Position numbers and translations under genes: made by a program. From the NCBI GenBank assembly GCA_008729055.1, contig SDUX01000004.1, forward strand, positions 3,288,172 through 3,352,171: a stretch of DNA of 64,000 bases. Direction: 5' to 3'. The stretch is from Pyropia haitanensis. Lineage: Eukaryota; Rhodophyta; Bangiophyceae; Bangiales; Bangiaceae. Below are positions 54,831 to 64,000 of the stretch, one piece after another (the first letter of the stretch is position 1; the number at the start of each line of letters is the position of its first letter). Below the pieces are notes generated by a model that saw only the letters and a list, made by a program, of their open reading frames with translations, did no database searches and was not told where the DNA came from.

Positions 54831-57566
54831 ATGGGGGGGTGGACGGGTGGGGAACGGCCGTTGCCATGGGACGGGACCGTGGGAGTGGGTGGGATGCTAG
54901 GAGACGACGGCCCTGATTGTAGAGGCAGCGGCGGGGGCCGCGGTGGCGGCGGCGGCGTCGGCGGCGGCGGCGGCGGCGGTGGCGGCGGCGGTAGCGGTAA
55001 CGCAAGAGGACGAGCTGGGTGCTCGAACCGGGCGTCCACCCTGGCAGGCGGCTCTGGAGGGGCGTCAAAGACGCCGCCACGTCCGCGGCCGCGGTTGCGA
55101 CGGTCCCGGCCGACGGCGGCGGTGGTGGCCGCCGCGGCCGCCGCGGCGGTGGTAGCCGCCACCGCCTGGGTCACGCGCCCTGCAGCCGCTGCGCCGGGCC
55201 AGTGGGGCGGCGACCGCCCTCCGGGAGCGCCCGCTCGTGCGTCTGGCACGCTAAAACGGGAGGTACCTGCGGGCGGCCGGGAGGCGGCTGCGGGGTGGAG
55301 CGTTCCCGCTGGCGCGTCGTCGCGCACGGCCGCTGGCGTCGTCGATGCCGCAGCGGCGGTGGCAGCCGGCGGCGGCTCCACTGGGCCCTTCTCCCAAGAC
55401 GGCCCCCGTGCCGCAGCCGCGGCCGCCGCCACCGACGACACACCCATCTCGTACGCCTCGTACGGGCAGATGCTGGCGCGCATGCGCGCGCTGGCGGCCG
55501 CCCACCCCCACGTGGTGCACCTCTACACGGCACAGGACGCGTTTGGTCTGCCCCCCGTGGGCAGCTGCGATGAGTCGGCGGTGGCGGGTGGGCCGCCAGT
55601 GCCCGCGCCGTGCCGCGTGTGGGTGATGGATATCGGCCGCGCGCCGGGCGCGCCGCCGCTGTTTCAAACAACACCTCACAGCGCCACGCGGCGGCGGCGC
55701 GCTTCCGATGCTGCCGTGGATGCGGCGCGCCCCGCGGTGCTCATCAGCGGCGCGGTGCATGGTGATGAGGTGGTGGGGCCCAACGCGGCGATGGCGTTTG
55801 CAGAGCTGCTGGTCGGGGCGGCCGCCCCCGTCGGTGGCGACGCCGCGTCGTCCCCTTCCACCACGGATCCGGTGCTGCGGGCGTGGCTGTTGCGGCTGCT
55901 CGACACGCGGTCCGTGACGGTCATCCCCATGACCAACGCGGTCGGCTACGCGACGGGCGTGCGTGGGGAGGACCAATCCCCGCCGGGGGGGCCGCCGTCG
56001 GCGCCGTTGGATCCCAACCGTGACTTTGCGTTTGATGTGCCTGCCACCTCCTGCATGCGCACTGTGGCCGGGCGTGCGCTGAACGAGCTCTTCCGCTCCC
56101 GCCTCTACACGCTGCTTTTGACGTTTCACGGTGGCACGAACGTGCTCGGCTATGAGTGGGGTGACTGGGGGCACTGCCCGCGGCCGCCGCCGGGCGTGCC
56201 ACCCGCAGCGCTGGGCCACGGGGGTCCTTGTGACCCAGCACCCGACGATGCCGCGATGCGGGGCCTGGGCGAACGCCTGTCCGCGGCGGCTGGCACGGGC
56301 GGCGGCGTCGAAGCGGCCTACCCGGTGGGCACGATGGGTGCCCTCGTCTACCCCGTCGGGGGGGGGATGGAAGACTGGGCGTACGGCGCCAGCTGGTCAG
56401 CTCGTCACGGTACGGAGCCGGGGGCGGTGGTATGCAAGCCGACGACTCTTGGGGGTTACCCAGCGGAGCGCACCACGGTCGACAACAGCACCAACCGGTG
56501 CGTCACGTACCTGGTCGAAACGGCTGCGCAGAAAAAGCCGTCCGAGACGACGCTGGGCAAGGTGGGTGGCGTGAGGCAGCTCCGCGGGGGGGGCGACGGT
56601 GACGGTCACGTGCCCCGCAATGTGCGGCTGATGGTGGCAGGCGTGGACGGCGTCGGTGTGAGCGTGGACATTGTGGCCGTCGGCGGCGTCGTCGTGCAGC
56701 CCGCTGCATCGCTGTGGCCGGCCATGCCGTCGGCGGTGGACGGCGCGGGGTTACCCGTGGAGTTTTACGTTGGCGGCGCCCTCTCCGTCGACGCGGCGAG
56801 CCTGCACGTCTCCACCGCTGCTGGCGCTGCCCACCCACTGGTGACGGCCGTCGGGCCCGTGGCGGGGACGGGCGGCACGCCCGCCGCGCCTGGCACTCGC
56901 TTCCGCCTGACCATGCCGCTGCCTGCGGCGGCGTCTGCGTCTGCCGCGTCGCCGACGCCCGTGTACGTGCGCGTGGCTGTGCAGGTGGACGGCGCGCTGG
57001 CAGCCAACGGCCCCCAGTCCCACTTGGTCAACGCCCGGGTGGACGGTAGCTACCGCCACGAGGTGGGGGATTCCGTTGTCCAGGGCCGCTCCGTGTGGTA
57101 CTCACGGACGCTACGGGTGACAGTGGGCCGGCGGGGCGACGGCGGCGCCGCGGCAGCGCTGATGGTGGACGTGACGGGCACGCGCGAGGGCGCGTGGGAC
57201 GGCCACTCCCTGACGCCCCCGCCCGGCGCCGCCGCTGGCGATGGGGCGGACGGTGAGGCGGCGCCGACCGCGGCCGCCCGCGGCTGGGGCACCGCCCTGA
57301 CCGTAGCGGCCGCGGCGTCGGCCGCCGCGGCCGTCTTGGGCGCCGTCGCCTGGTGCTGCTGGCGCCGGTGGCGGCGGCGGGCCGCCGCCCGTGGCTGGGT
57401 GCCGCTGCCGGGGGAGGGCGGCCGCGCCGCGGGGGAGGGGCTGGAGATGGGGGAGGTGGCGGACAGCGACGATGAGTTTGACGCGGGCGGCTGGGAGGCG
57501 CCAGGGGGGGGGGCGGGGGGGGCGGGGGGGGCGCGCGTTGACAGCCGCTTTGGGGTGGGTGTGTAG
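54831..57566 (+). CDS. M14-family zinc carboxypeptidase, membrane-anchored
   Basis: M14 metallocarboxypeptidases remove C-terminal residues from peptides. The first in-frame ATG is 54831, giving 911 residues without a break. After a Gly-rich N-terminal part lies a hydrophobic Ala/Val segment (residues about 94-112), a signal anchor or signal peptide. The catalytic domain starts near ISYASYGQMLARMRALA. Zinc ligands fit H310 and E313 in ISGAVHGDEVVGPNAAMAF and H433 in LLTFHGGTN; the Arg of DPNRDFAF fits the substrate-binding NR motif; GGGMEDWAYG follows. The catalytic Glu is probably in VTYLVET. A beta-rich region of about 280 residues precedes a C-terminal transmembrane helix (ALTVAAAASAAAAVLGAVAW) and a basic stop-transfer CCWRRWRRR, then an acidic cytosolic tail. 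Surface or secretory-pathway processing is inferred. Confidence 0.82.
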   Translation: MGGWTGGERPLPWDGTVGVGGMLGDDGPDCRGSGGGRGGGGGVGGGGGGGGGGGSGNARGRAGCSNRASTLAGGSGGASKTPPRPRPRLRRSRPTAAVVAAAAAAAVVAATAWVTRPAAAAPGQWGGDRPPGAPARASGTLKREVPAGGREAAAGWSVPAGASSRTAAGVVDAAAAVAAGGGSTGPFSQDGPRAAAAAAATDDTPISYASYGQMLARMRALAAAHPHVVHLYTAQDAFGLPPVGSCDESAVAGGPPVPAPCRVWVMDIGRAPGAPPLFQTTPHSATRRRRASDAAVDAARPAVLISGAVHGDEVVGPNAAMAFAELLVGAAAPVGGDAASSPSTTDPVLRAWLLRLLDTRSVTVIPMTNAVGYATGVRGEDQSPPGGPPSAPLDPNRDFAFDVPATSCMRTVAGRALNELFRSRLYTLLLTFHGGTNVLGYEWGDWGHCPRPPPGVPPAALGHGGPCDPAPDDAAMRGLGERLSAAAGTGGGVEAAYPVGTMGALVYPVGGGMEDWAYGASWSARHGTEPGAVVCKPTTLGGYPAERTTVDNSTNRCVTYLVETAAQKKPSETTLGKVGGVRQLRGGGDGDGHVPRNVRLMVAGVDGVGVSVDIVAVGGVVVQPAASLWPAMPSAVDGAGLPVEFYVGGALSVDAASLHVSTAAGAAHPLVTAVGPVAGTGGTPAAPGTRFRLTMPLPAAASASAASPTPVYVRVAVQVDGALAANGPQSHLVNARVDGSYRHEVGDSVVQGRSVWYSRTLRVTVGRRGDGGAAAALMVDVTGTREGAWDGHSLTPPPGAAAGDGADGEAAPTAAARGWGTALTVAAAASAAAAVLGAVAWCCWRRWRRRAAARGWVPLPGEGGRAAGEGLEMGEVADSDDEFDAGGWEAPGGGAGGAGGARVDSRFGVGV

Positions 57567-57756
57567 AGCCTGCTTGGGTGGCGTGTACTACATGGTAGTA
57601 GGGAAGGGGTGCGCAAACCCCAGATATGCGTTGGCGATGCCGTCGTGCAGTCTTCTTGTGTGGGAGCTCAGGCACCAGCGACGGCCAGCATCGTTGTGCC
57701 GACTCACAGTGACGTGGCGAATTACTTGATCCTGACCAAGAAGTAGCTTACGCGTC

Positions 57757-57950
57757 AGGGTTAGGGTTAGGGTTAGGGTTACAATTAGAGTTACGATTGG
57801 CGTTAGGGATAAGATTAAGGGTACGGCTAAGGATAAGGATTAGGGTTAGGACTAGGGTTAGGTAATGGGGTGGAGTTTGGGTTCAGGCCAGGGTTAGGTT
57901 TAGGAAGAGGGATAAAATCAGGGTTAGGATTAGGATCTCAGCTAGGGTAC
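57757..57950 (+). repeat. Interstitial telomere-like repeat tract (TTAGGG and variants)
   Basis: The tract opens with four perfect GGGTTA units and continues for about 190 bases with degenerate copies (TTAGGATTAGG, TTAGGTTTAGG, TAAGGATAAGG). All are G-rich on the plus strand. It is far from any window end and flanked by intact genes on both sides. Confidence 0.9.
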
Positions 57951-58416
57951 GACGAACCGGCACGTGAAGTAGCACCCGTGCAGAGTCCTACGGAAAGGCA
58001 ACGGCGGTGCCACCACGGCCTTGGTGCTTGACGCCGCCAAGAGACGTGTCACGGGCGAGGGGGGATGCGTTGGCGCATGCCACCCGCCTCGACCGACCGT
58101 CCCGTTGCTGCTGCCACCGCTGCCGACCGTCCCACCAGGTGGCCATTGGACACCCTGTGTTTTTGCCCTCTTTCGCATCCCTCCGGTTGCGTGTGCCGCC
58201 CCTTCGGACCGCCTGCTTCACGTGACCGCGCCGGTCGGCAGGGAGCCAGCCCCCCGGGCGTTGCCCACGACGGCGGCGGCGGTGGCCGGCAGGGCGTGCC
58301 GCCACCTCTGCCCGGCCGTGGGGAGCCTGCGGCGGCCGGCCCGGCTTGCCTCTCTCCCAGGCTTGGCAGTCTGCCAGCCGTATCGGTTTGGTGATCATCG
58401 CCAGACTGCCGCTGGG

Positions 58417-60048
58417 ATGGCGTCGGCGCAGGCCGCTCCCGCGGGTGAAGCCGAGGCTGCGGGCGCCCCTGCCGCCGTCGCCACCGCCGGCGCCCCCCCC
58501 CCCGCTTCCGCGGCGGCCTCTACTTCCTCTTCTACCCCTGAAGCAGGTACTCTGGATGGCGGCGGGGCGGTGGGCGCCGCCAAGGGCGCGGCGGGCGCCG
58601 CCAAGGGCGCGGCGGGTGCCGCCAAGGGCGCAACAGTCAAAGTGGTCAAGGGCGCCCGGGACGTGCACCCCGCGTCCATGGCCATCCGGCGGGACGTGTT
58701 TGAAGCGGTGGAAGGCGTGTTCCGACGCCACGGCGCGGTAGCGATTGACACGCCCGTCTTTGAGCTGCGCGAGACGCTGCTGAACAAGTACGGGGAGGAC
58801 TCGAAGCTCATCTACGACCTGGCCGACCAGGGCGGGGAGGTGCTCTCCCTCCGCTACGACCTGACCGTCCCGTTTGCGCGGTACATGGCCACGTACAAGC
58901 TCAGCAACCTCAAGCGCTACCACATTGGCAAGGTGTACAGGCGGGACCAGCCGGCCATGGCGCGCGGCCGCTACCGCGAGTTCCACCAGTGCGACTTTGA
59001 CATTGCGGGCGCGTACGCGCCAATGGTGGCCGACGCCGAAGTGGTGACCGTCCTGGTCGAGCTCCTCGCCGCGCTCGCCGCGCCCTCCCCCGCGCACGCC
59101 GCCATCTTTTCGTGCTTCACCATCAAGCTCAACCACCGGGGGCTGCTGGACGCCATCTTTTCCGTGTGCGGGGTTCCCGAGCAGCTGCTCCGGCCCGTGT
59201 GCTCGGCGGTGGACAAGCTGGACAAGCTGTCGTGGGCCAAGGTCCGCGCCGAGATGGTAGATGTCAAGGGCCTCGACCCGGATGTGGCGGACAAGGTCGG
59301 CACGTACGTCACGCGGCCGTCGTCGACGCTGCCGGCGCTCATCGCAGAGCTGCGCACCGATGAGCCGCTGTGCGCGGCGGGCGCGGCGGCCGCCCTGGAC
59401 GACCTGGACCTGCTGGCGACGTACCTCGCCGCCATGGGCTCCGCTGGCCCCGTGGCGCTGGACCTATCCCTCGCGCGGGGCCTCGACTACTACACGGGCC
59501 TCATCTACGAGGCGGTGCTGACGTCGCCCAAGGGGTCCTCCCTCGGCTCCGTCGCCGCCGGCGGACGGTACGACACGCTCGTCGGCTCCTTCTCCTCCAC
59601 CCCCGTGCCGTGCGTCGGGTGCTCGCTGGGCATTGAGCGCGCGCTGGCGCTGTACGAAAAGGCCAGCCTCGACGCCGGCGGCGTGCGCGACAACGCGACG
59701 CAGGTGGTGGTCGCGACGGTCGGCAAGGGCATGCTCGTCGAGCGGATGAAGGTCGCCGCGGAGCTGTGGGCGGCGGGCATCGCGGCCGAGTTTGGCTACG
59801 CCGAGACCGTCAAGGTGAACAAGGCGGTGGCGGGCGCCGACCGGGCGGGCGTGCCGCTGGTGGTCATTGTGGGGGAGGAGGAGGTCGCCCGCGGCGTCGT
59901 GCAGATGAAGGTGCTGACGCGGCGGCAGCAGCAGGAGGTTGCCCGGGATGGTATGGTCGCCGCCGTGCGGGCGGCGCTCGCGGGGCTGGCCGTCAATGGG
60001 GCGGCGGCGGGGGGCGAGCCGCCGGCGGGCGCCGGCGGCAGCTCCTAG
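58417..60048 (+). CDS. Histidyl-tRNA synthetase
   Basis: This class II synthetase charges tRNA-His (EC 6.1.1.21). The only ATG in frame before the core is 58417 (MASAQAAPAGEAEAAGAP), giving 543 residues; the frame is open to 58021 without an ATG. Three tandem copies of a GAAKGA-type repeat lie at about residues 52-70. The catalytic core begins VKVVKGARDVHPASMAIRRD. Motif 1 is in RHGAVAIDTPVFELRETLL, motif 2 is YHIGKVYRRDQPAMARGRYR then EFHQCDFDIAG, the histidine-binding HisA loop is LARGLDYYTGLIYEAVL, and motif 3 is CVGCSLGIERALALYE. The C-terminal anticodon-binding domain (VVVATVGKGMLVERMKVA) is complete. The sequence resembles eukaryotic cytosolic HisRS. A telomere-like tract lies about 470 bases upstream. 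Confidence 0.95.
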   Translation: MASAQAAPAGEAEAAGAPAAVATAGAPPPASAAASTSSSTPEAGTLDGGGAVGAAKGAAGAAKGAAGAAKGATVKVVKGARDVHPASMAIRRDVFEAVEGVFRRHGAVAIDTPVFELRETLLNKYGEDSKLIYDLADQGGEVLSLRYDLTVPFARYMATYKLSNLKRYHIGKVYRRDQPAMARGRYREFHQCDFDIAGAYAPMVADAEVVTVLVELLAALAAPSPAHAAIFSCFTIKLNHRGLLDAIFSVCGVPEQLLRPVCSAVDKLDKLSWAKVRAEMVDVKGLDPDVADKVGTYVTRPSSTLPALIAELRTDEPLCAAGAAAALDDLDLLATYLAAMGSAGPVALDLSLARGLDYYTGLIYEAVLTSPKGSSLGSVAAGGRYDTLVGSFSSTPVPCVGCSLGIERALALYEKASLDAGGVRDNATQVVVATVGKGMLVERMKVAAELWAAGIAAEFGYAETVKVNKAVAGADRAGVPLVVIVGEEEVARGVVQMKVLTRRQQQEVARDGMVAAVRAALAGLAVNGAAAGGEPPAGAGGSS

Positions 60049-60696
60049 GCCCACGCGGCGGACGGCTCGAGGGGCTAGACGGTTGGACTGGGGCCGCGTC
60101 GGCCGCCAGACCAGAGTTTTGCGCAAGAGTATATACGTACACAGGGGGTCACGCGCAGGTGGGTCCCATCCCGCCCCGCACCTGACCCCTGCGCACCCAC
60201 CCCACCGCAACCCGCATCTTGCCCGCTTCCCCAGCCCCCAGCCACACAGACCCCCCCCTCCAAGCCCAATCGAGCTCAGCCGACGTGGGCAACACCACCC
60301 GCCCGTTCCCCGTCATGGCTGACGCACCCTCGCGACCCCCCCGCGCGCAGGCTCCCCGCCGCACAGCAGCCCGTGTGCGCCGCGCCCACGGCGGACGCGG
60401 TGGCCGCCACCGCGTCGTCACAAACCCTATCGCATCCGCGACCGCGGCCCGCCCGTCGCGCCCGCAGCGTGGCGCTGCTGCCGCCAGCGGCAGCACCGAC
60501 GGCGCGCGCCGTCAGCGCCACCACGCACCCCGTGCGCACGGGGCCGCCGCGGCGACCGGCGCCGTGCCACGCGTCGGCGGCAGAGCCGGCGCGGCGAGCA
60601 CGTCCACCACCACCGCCGCCGCCGAGGCGCCGCCCGCGCCCGCAGGGGGCGGTGGCGATGTAGCTGTCGGTGCGTGCCCTACGGGCCGCCGGCCCT
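60049..60696. other. Intergenic region between convergent HisRS and aldolase genes
   Basis: C-rich, no gene motif. A TATATACGTACA patch at about 60131 is the only A/T-rich element. Confidence 0.4.
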
Positions 60697-61513
60697 CTAC
60701 GTCCCCGCAGGGTCCGTGCCGTCGCGGAAGCCGCGGTTGCCCTCGTACAGCACCCCCCCCCCCCCCCCCCCCCGGGTGCGCCTCGTCCGCCCCCACCGAC
60801 CCCGTCGTCGCGCGCCCATTGATCGCCGCCAGCGCCGCCGCCGCCCGCTGCGCGCCCGCCGTATCGCCCGCCACCCACAGCCGCAGGACGGTCGACTGGA
60901 GGGCGCGGCCAAACGAAAACGAGAGCGCCCAGGGCGCGGCGGCGGTGGGCCCCCCCCCCGGCACCCCCCCGCGGGCGGCCAAGTTGATTGCGTTGAGGCA
61001 CGCCGTCGCGCGCGCCTCGGACTGGCCGCCCGAGAGGAACATGACGCCCGGCACCGCCGGCGGGACGGTCCGGCGGAGCGCGCGGAGCGTCAGGCGGGCG
61101 ACCTCGGCCGGCGGGATGGACGCAAAGTCGGGGTGCGCGACGCCCGGCAGGACCATTTGGGGTTTGAGGAGCGTACCCTCCAGGGCCACCCCGTAGGTGG
61201 CGAGCGTCGCGTACACCACCGACAGGACGCGCTCGGTGACGGCGGCGGCGGCCTCGGCCGAGTGCCCACCATCAATGGTGATTTCCGGCTCGATGATGGG
61301 CACCAGCCCCGCCGCCTGCGCGGTGACCGCGTACCGCGCCAGGCCCGCCGCGTTGTCCGCCACCGCCACCGCCGACGGCAGGCCCGCCGCGGCGTCAATG
61401 ACGAGCAGGCACCGCCACTTGACAAACCGCACGCCCGCCGCGTAGTAGGCCGCGCACCGGTCGGCGAGGCCGTCCAGCCCCGACGTGGTCGTCTCGGTCG
61501 CGGCGGCCGCGCC

Positions 61514-61547
<34 letters not shown>

Positions 61548-61897
61548 CCCCCCCCCCCCGGCAGCAGCGGCACGAGGCCGCGGTCGACCTTGACGCCGAC
61601 GATGATGCCCTTGGCGCGGAGGCCGTCGACAAAGCCCGTGCCGGACGCGTCCGCCTGGTAGACCGCCTCGTGGAAGAGGATGGCGCCCGACAGGCCCGCC
61701 TCGATGGCCGGCGCGGTGTAAAACAGCTCCCGGTAGGCGCGGCGGTTGGCCTCGGTGTTGGTCACCCCCGCCCGTGCCAGCCGCGCGCCGAGCGTGCCCG
61801 TCGACTCGTCCGACGCGAGGATGCCCCGGCCGGGGCGGCAGAGCGCCGCGGCGGTCGCGGCGAGCGCGGCCACGTCGACGCCCGCGGGGGGGGGCAT
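60697..61897 (-). CDS. Class I fructose-bisphosphate aldolase
   Basis: Aldolase cleaves fructose 1,6-bisphosphate in glycolysis and the Calvin cycle (EC 4.1.2.13). The ATG at 61897 gives MPPPAGVDVAALAATAAALC, then GRGILASDESTGTLGARLA and NRRAYRELFYTAP. Class I residues are present: KVDRGLVPL, RFVKWRCLLVI, PIIEPEIT and the Schiff-base lysine in EGTLLKPQMVLPG. The motif VMFLSGGQSEARAT and ALQSTVLRLW follow. A nine-residue Pro insert lies between KVDRGLVPLLPGG and GLDGLADRC. Near the end the frame shifts at the C run 60752-60773 (plus strand) and finishes VLYEGNRGFRDGTDPAGT. With this correction it has about 400 residues. No transit peptide is visible, so a cytosolic form is likeliest. Confidence 0.92.
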
Positions 61898-63448
61898 GGC
61901 CGCCGGTGGGTGGCGTGCTGGAGACGGGGTGCTGGAGGGGGGGGAGGGGGGGGGGGGACGGAGGCGATGGGCGCAAGGCCTGGCAGTCCCCCAAGCGGGC
62001 GGCGCGCGCGCGTGCGACCGAGGGCGTCGTTGACGGGGGACGCGGCGCGGGAGAGGGCGGACGGCGGTGGTACATACAGTAGGCCGAGCTCCCACGACGG
62101 CGGTGAGATCCGGTGGCCACTCCAATCCACCACACCCCCTGCGGCGTCGAGAGACCCTGGGATCACGGCCGCCCGCCCGTGCGGCGGGAGGGATCAACGC
62201 CACCCGCTGTTCCCATGGCCGCCCACGGGGGAGGGTGACCGGGTGGGGACGGCGGCCGCCGTCGGTGCTGGCCACGGCCGCCACGGCGGCGGCCGCGACG
62301 CCGCCGCCGCCGCGGCCGCCCCCGACAAGACGGACCGCGGCGGCCGCGGCCGTGGCGTCGGCGGCAACGGGCGGCGGCGGCGGCCGCCGCGACGGCGACC
62401 GTGCCGGCGGCAACGGCCGGCGGGCGGCGGCGACCGCGACGGCCGCGACGGGCGGCGGCGGCGGCGGCGGGCGGCGGCGGCGGCGACGACCGCGGGCGCC
62501 CGCGCCGCCGCCCGTCGGGGGGGGCGGCCCGACGCCGCCGCCGCCGCGCGCGCACGCCCGCCGCCGCCGCGGCGGCGCGACCGCCGTCGCGGCCCCCGGC
62601 CGCCCCCCCCCCCCCCCCCGCCCGCGGTTTCGTTTTTCTTGGCCAGCCGTCGGCTTTGGCCGCGGGCGCTGGCCACCCCCCGAGCGCGCGCGCGTCGGTG
62701 CGCCGCCGCCGCGCGGCGGCGGTGCGCCGCCGTCGCGGGGCGGCGACGGCGGCGCGGCCGCCGCGGCGCGCGGCGGGCGCGACGCCAGCCGCGGGCGGGC
62801 GGGATCTGGCCGCGCCGCGGGTTGGCCGCCCTGCCGACGCGGCCGCGCGGCCATGCAGGCGGTCCGCACGGGTGGAGAGAAAAACAGAAAAAAGAAAACG
62901 GGGCGGCCGCGCGCGCGGCGCCACCGCGGCGGGACCCCCCGCGGCGGGGCTCTCCGCGTCCGCCCAGACCGGCGCTGCCCCGCGGTGGCCGCCGCCGCCG
63001 CCGCCGCACGCACGCGCCGCCGGGCGCCCGCCCGCGGCGGCCGGCCCGCCCGCTGTCGGTGCGTGGCGACACGCGCCGAGCCGGCCGCGCGCACGCGGCT
63101 CCGCCGCGCCACCCGCCGGGTGGCGCCCCGGCCGGCGACACGGCACCGGTGGTGGCGGCGCCCGTCGGTGGCGCAGCAGCCTCCCCCCCCCCCCCGCCCG
63201 CACCCCACGGCTGGCCCACCGCGTCGGTCCGCCCCTGCACCTACACGCTCCCACGCGCGCCGCCGCCCGGGCGGTACGACAGGCGCGCCATGACGGCCGA
63301 AACAGCCGCCGCTACCTCCCACGCCCCGCAGTTATCTCGTCGCGGCGGCTCGTCCGTGGGCATCCTGCCGCCCCTCCCCCCCCCCCGCCCTCCGCCCCCC
63401 GCCCCCCGCCCCTCCACCGCCGCACGCCCGCCGGCGCGACGAGCCCCC
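61898..63448. other. GC-rich region between aldolase and YjbQ-family genes, no gene supported
   Basis: From 62230 to 63250 the DNA is almost entirely G and C with GGC/GCC repeats, and all six frames are open for that reason. Translations contain only Ala, Gly, Arg and Pro. No motif, splice junction or start context supports a gene. Confidence 0.5.
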
Positions 63449-63886
63449 TCACTGCTTCTCCCCCTGCACGGTGACGGTGATGGAGCGCCCCCCCCCCGCG
63501 TTGCGCCACTCCACCAGCCACACCCCCTGCCACGTGCCGAGCGCCAGCCGCCCGTCCGTCACCGGCACGCTCACGGAGCTGCCGACGAGCGTCGACACAA
63601 CGTGCGCGGCCATGTCGTCGTCGCCCTCGTCGCGGTGCACAAACCGCGGGTGCCCATCCACGACCATCTCGCCCAGCAGCATCTTCATGTCCTTGCGCAC
63701 GTCCGGGTCGGCATTCTCATTGAGCGTCAGCCCCGCCGACGTGTGGCGGATAAAGATGTGGGCGAGGCCGACCTTGTACGCGCGGAGCTCGGGCACCGCC
63801 CCGACAATGTCCTTGGTGATGAGGTGGCACCCGCGGGGGCGGGCGGCCAGGCGAAAGGTCTTTTGCGTCCAGCCGGCGACGCCCAT
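63449..63886 (-). CDS. YjbQ/UPF0047-family protein
   Basis: The family is a small trimeric protein; E. coli YjbQ has weak thiamine-phosphate synthase activity, and the true role is uncertain. The ATG at 63886 gives 145 residues, the family length. Its signature blocks are all present: GLAHIFIRHTSAGLTLNENA, then DPDVRKDM, HRDEGDDDMAAHV and ALGTWQGVWLVEWRN. The conserved His residues of HTSAG, HRDE and AAHV fit the metal or anion site of the family. No leader peptide is seen. The frame is free of homopolymer inserts apart from short runs. Confidence 0.93.
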   Translation of the reverse strand: MGVAGWTQKTFRLAARPRGCHLITKDIVGAVPELRAYKVGLAHIFIRHTSAGLTLNENADPDVRKDMKMLLGEMVVDGHPRFVHRDEGDDDMAAHVVSTLVGSSVSVPVTDGRLALGTWQGVWLVEWRNAGGGRSITVTVQGEKQ

Positions 63887-64000
63887 GCCGGCGGCGGGGG
63901 GGGGGGGGCGCCGGCCGTGACGGCGGCACGGCGGGGGGAGGGGGGCGGGCGCCGATGCGCGGGGGGAGACCGCCGCTGTGGGGAGACAGAGCCGCTAGCA
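63887..64000. other. Window edge upstream of the YjbQ-family gene
   Basis: A G-rich 5' region with a G12-like run at about 63897-63908. No feature is resolved before the window ends. Confidence 0.3.

Noticed and set aside
62067..63322. Long plus- and minus-strand open frames spanning over 1 kb next to the aldolase
   Set aside because: Open only because stop codons are rare in near-pure GC DNA. The translation is low complexity and the recognisable aldolase start lies at 61897.
1..64000. Bacterial contamination or an operon-based reading of the window
   Set aside because: Spliced ARL1, thioredoxin, AP-1 gamma and K+ channel genes, plus MCM6, eS19 and UTP6, are eukaryotic. No ribosome-binding sites or operon spacing are seen.
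1..64000. tRNA, rRNA and other structured RNA genes
   Set aside because: I looked for tRNA T-loop motifs and rRNA-like stretches and saw none that fold convincingly by eye; a covariance-model scan would be decisive.

Overview
This 64 kb window is nuclear DNA of a very GC-rich eukaryote. Long G and C homopolymers, GGC/GCC microsatellites and proteins inflated with Ala, Gly, Pro and Arg are everywhere. Genes are compact, most with 0-3 short introns, and sit on both strands with promoter-sized gaps. The set includes plastid-type proteins (a thioredoxin with a transit-like leader, a plastid-type branched-chain aminotransferase, an RsuA-like pseudouridine synthase with a transit-like leader) and a plant-type tandem-pore K+ channel with EF hands. 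I infer a photosynthetic eukaryote, most likely a bangiophyte red alga (Porphyra/Pyropia-like). The assignment is by composition and gene content only.

Layout: 1.8-4.1 kb, a broken terminal uridylyltransferase-like gene; 4.1-6.9 kb, GC-rich low-complexity DNA; 6.9-7.4 kb, the start of a kinesin motor domain cut off by a lower-GC island (about 7.4-8.8 kb) that encodes a C2H2 zinc finger plus PD-(D/E)XK-like nuclease protein; 8.8-12.2 kb, poorly resolved; 12.2-15.9 kb, MCM6 (minus); 16.9-18.5 kb, ARL1 GTPase; 19.6-21.2 kb, RBBP4/MSI1 (minus); 21.9-22.6 kb, thioredoxin; 24.3-24.8 kb, ribosomal protein eS19 (minus); 25.7-27.0 kb, a secreted LPMO-like protein (minus); 28.6-30.8 kb, UTP6; 31.8-33.1 kb, branched-chain aminotransferase (minus); 33.7-36.6 kb, AP-1 gamma adaptin without an ear domain; 37.7-40.0 kb, a DCAF5-like WD40 protein; 41.7-43.4 kb, two-pore K+ channel; 43.7-47.0 kb, cytosolic LeuRS (minus); 47.8-50.7 kb, plastid-type RsuA/RluB pseudouridine synthase; 51.7-53.8 kb, a kinase-like protein (minus); 54.8-57.6 kb, a membrane-anchored M14 carboxypeptidase; 57.76-57.95 kb, degenerate telomere-like repeats; 58.4-60.0 kb, HisRS; 60.7-61.9 kb, class I aldolase (minus); 63.4-63.9 kb, a YjbQ-family protein (minus).

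The genes are mostly unrelated housekeeping loci (replication, translation, rRNA maturation, trafficking, chromatin, metabolism) and do not form a pathway cluster. The most unusual content is the zinc-finger/nuclease island in a broken kinesin gene, the LPMO-like protein with a long basic tail, the earless AP-1 gamma, the interstitial telomere-like tract and the splice donors GT(A/G)CGT. Many genes change reading frame exactly at long G or C runs, so homopolymer miscalls in the assembly are the likeliest cause, though real slippage cannot be excluded from sequence alone.
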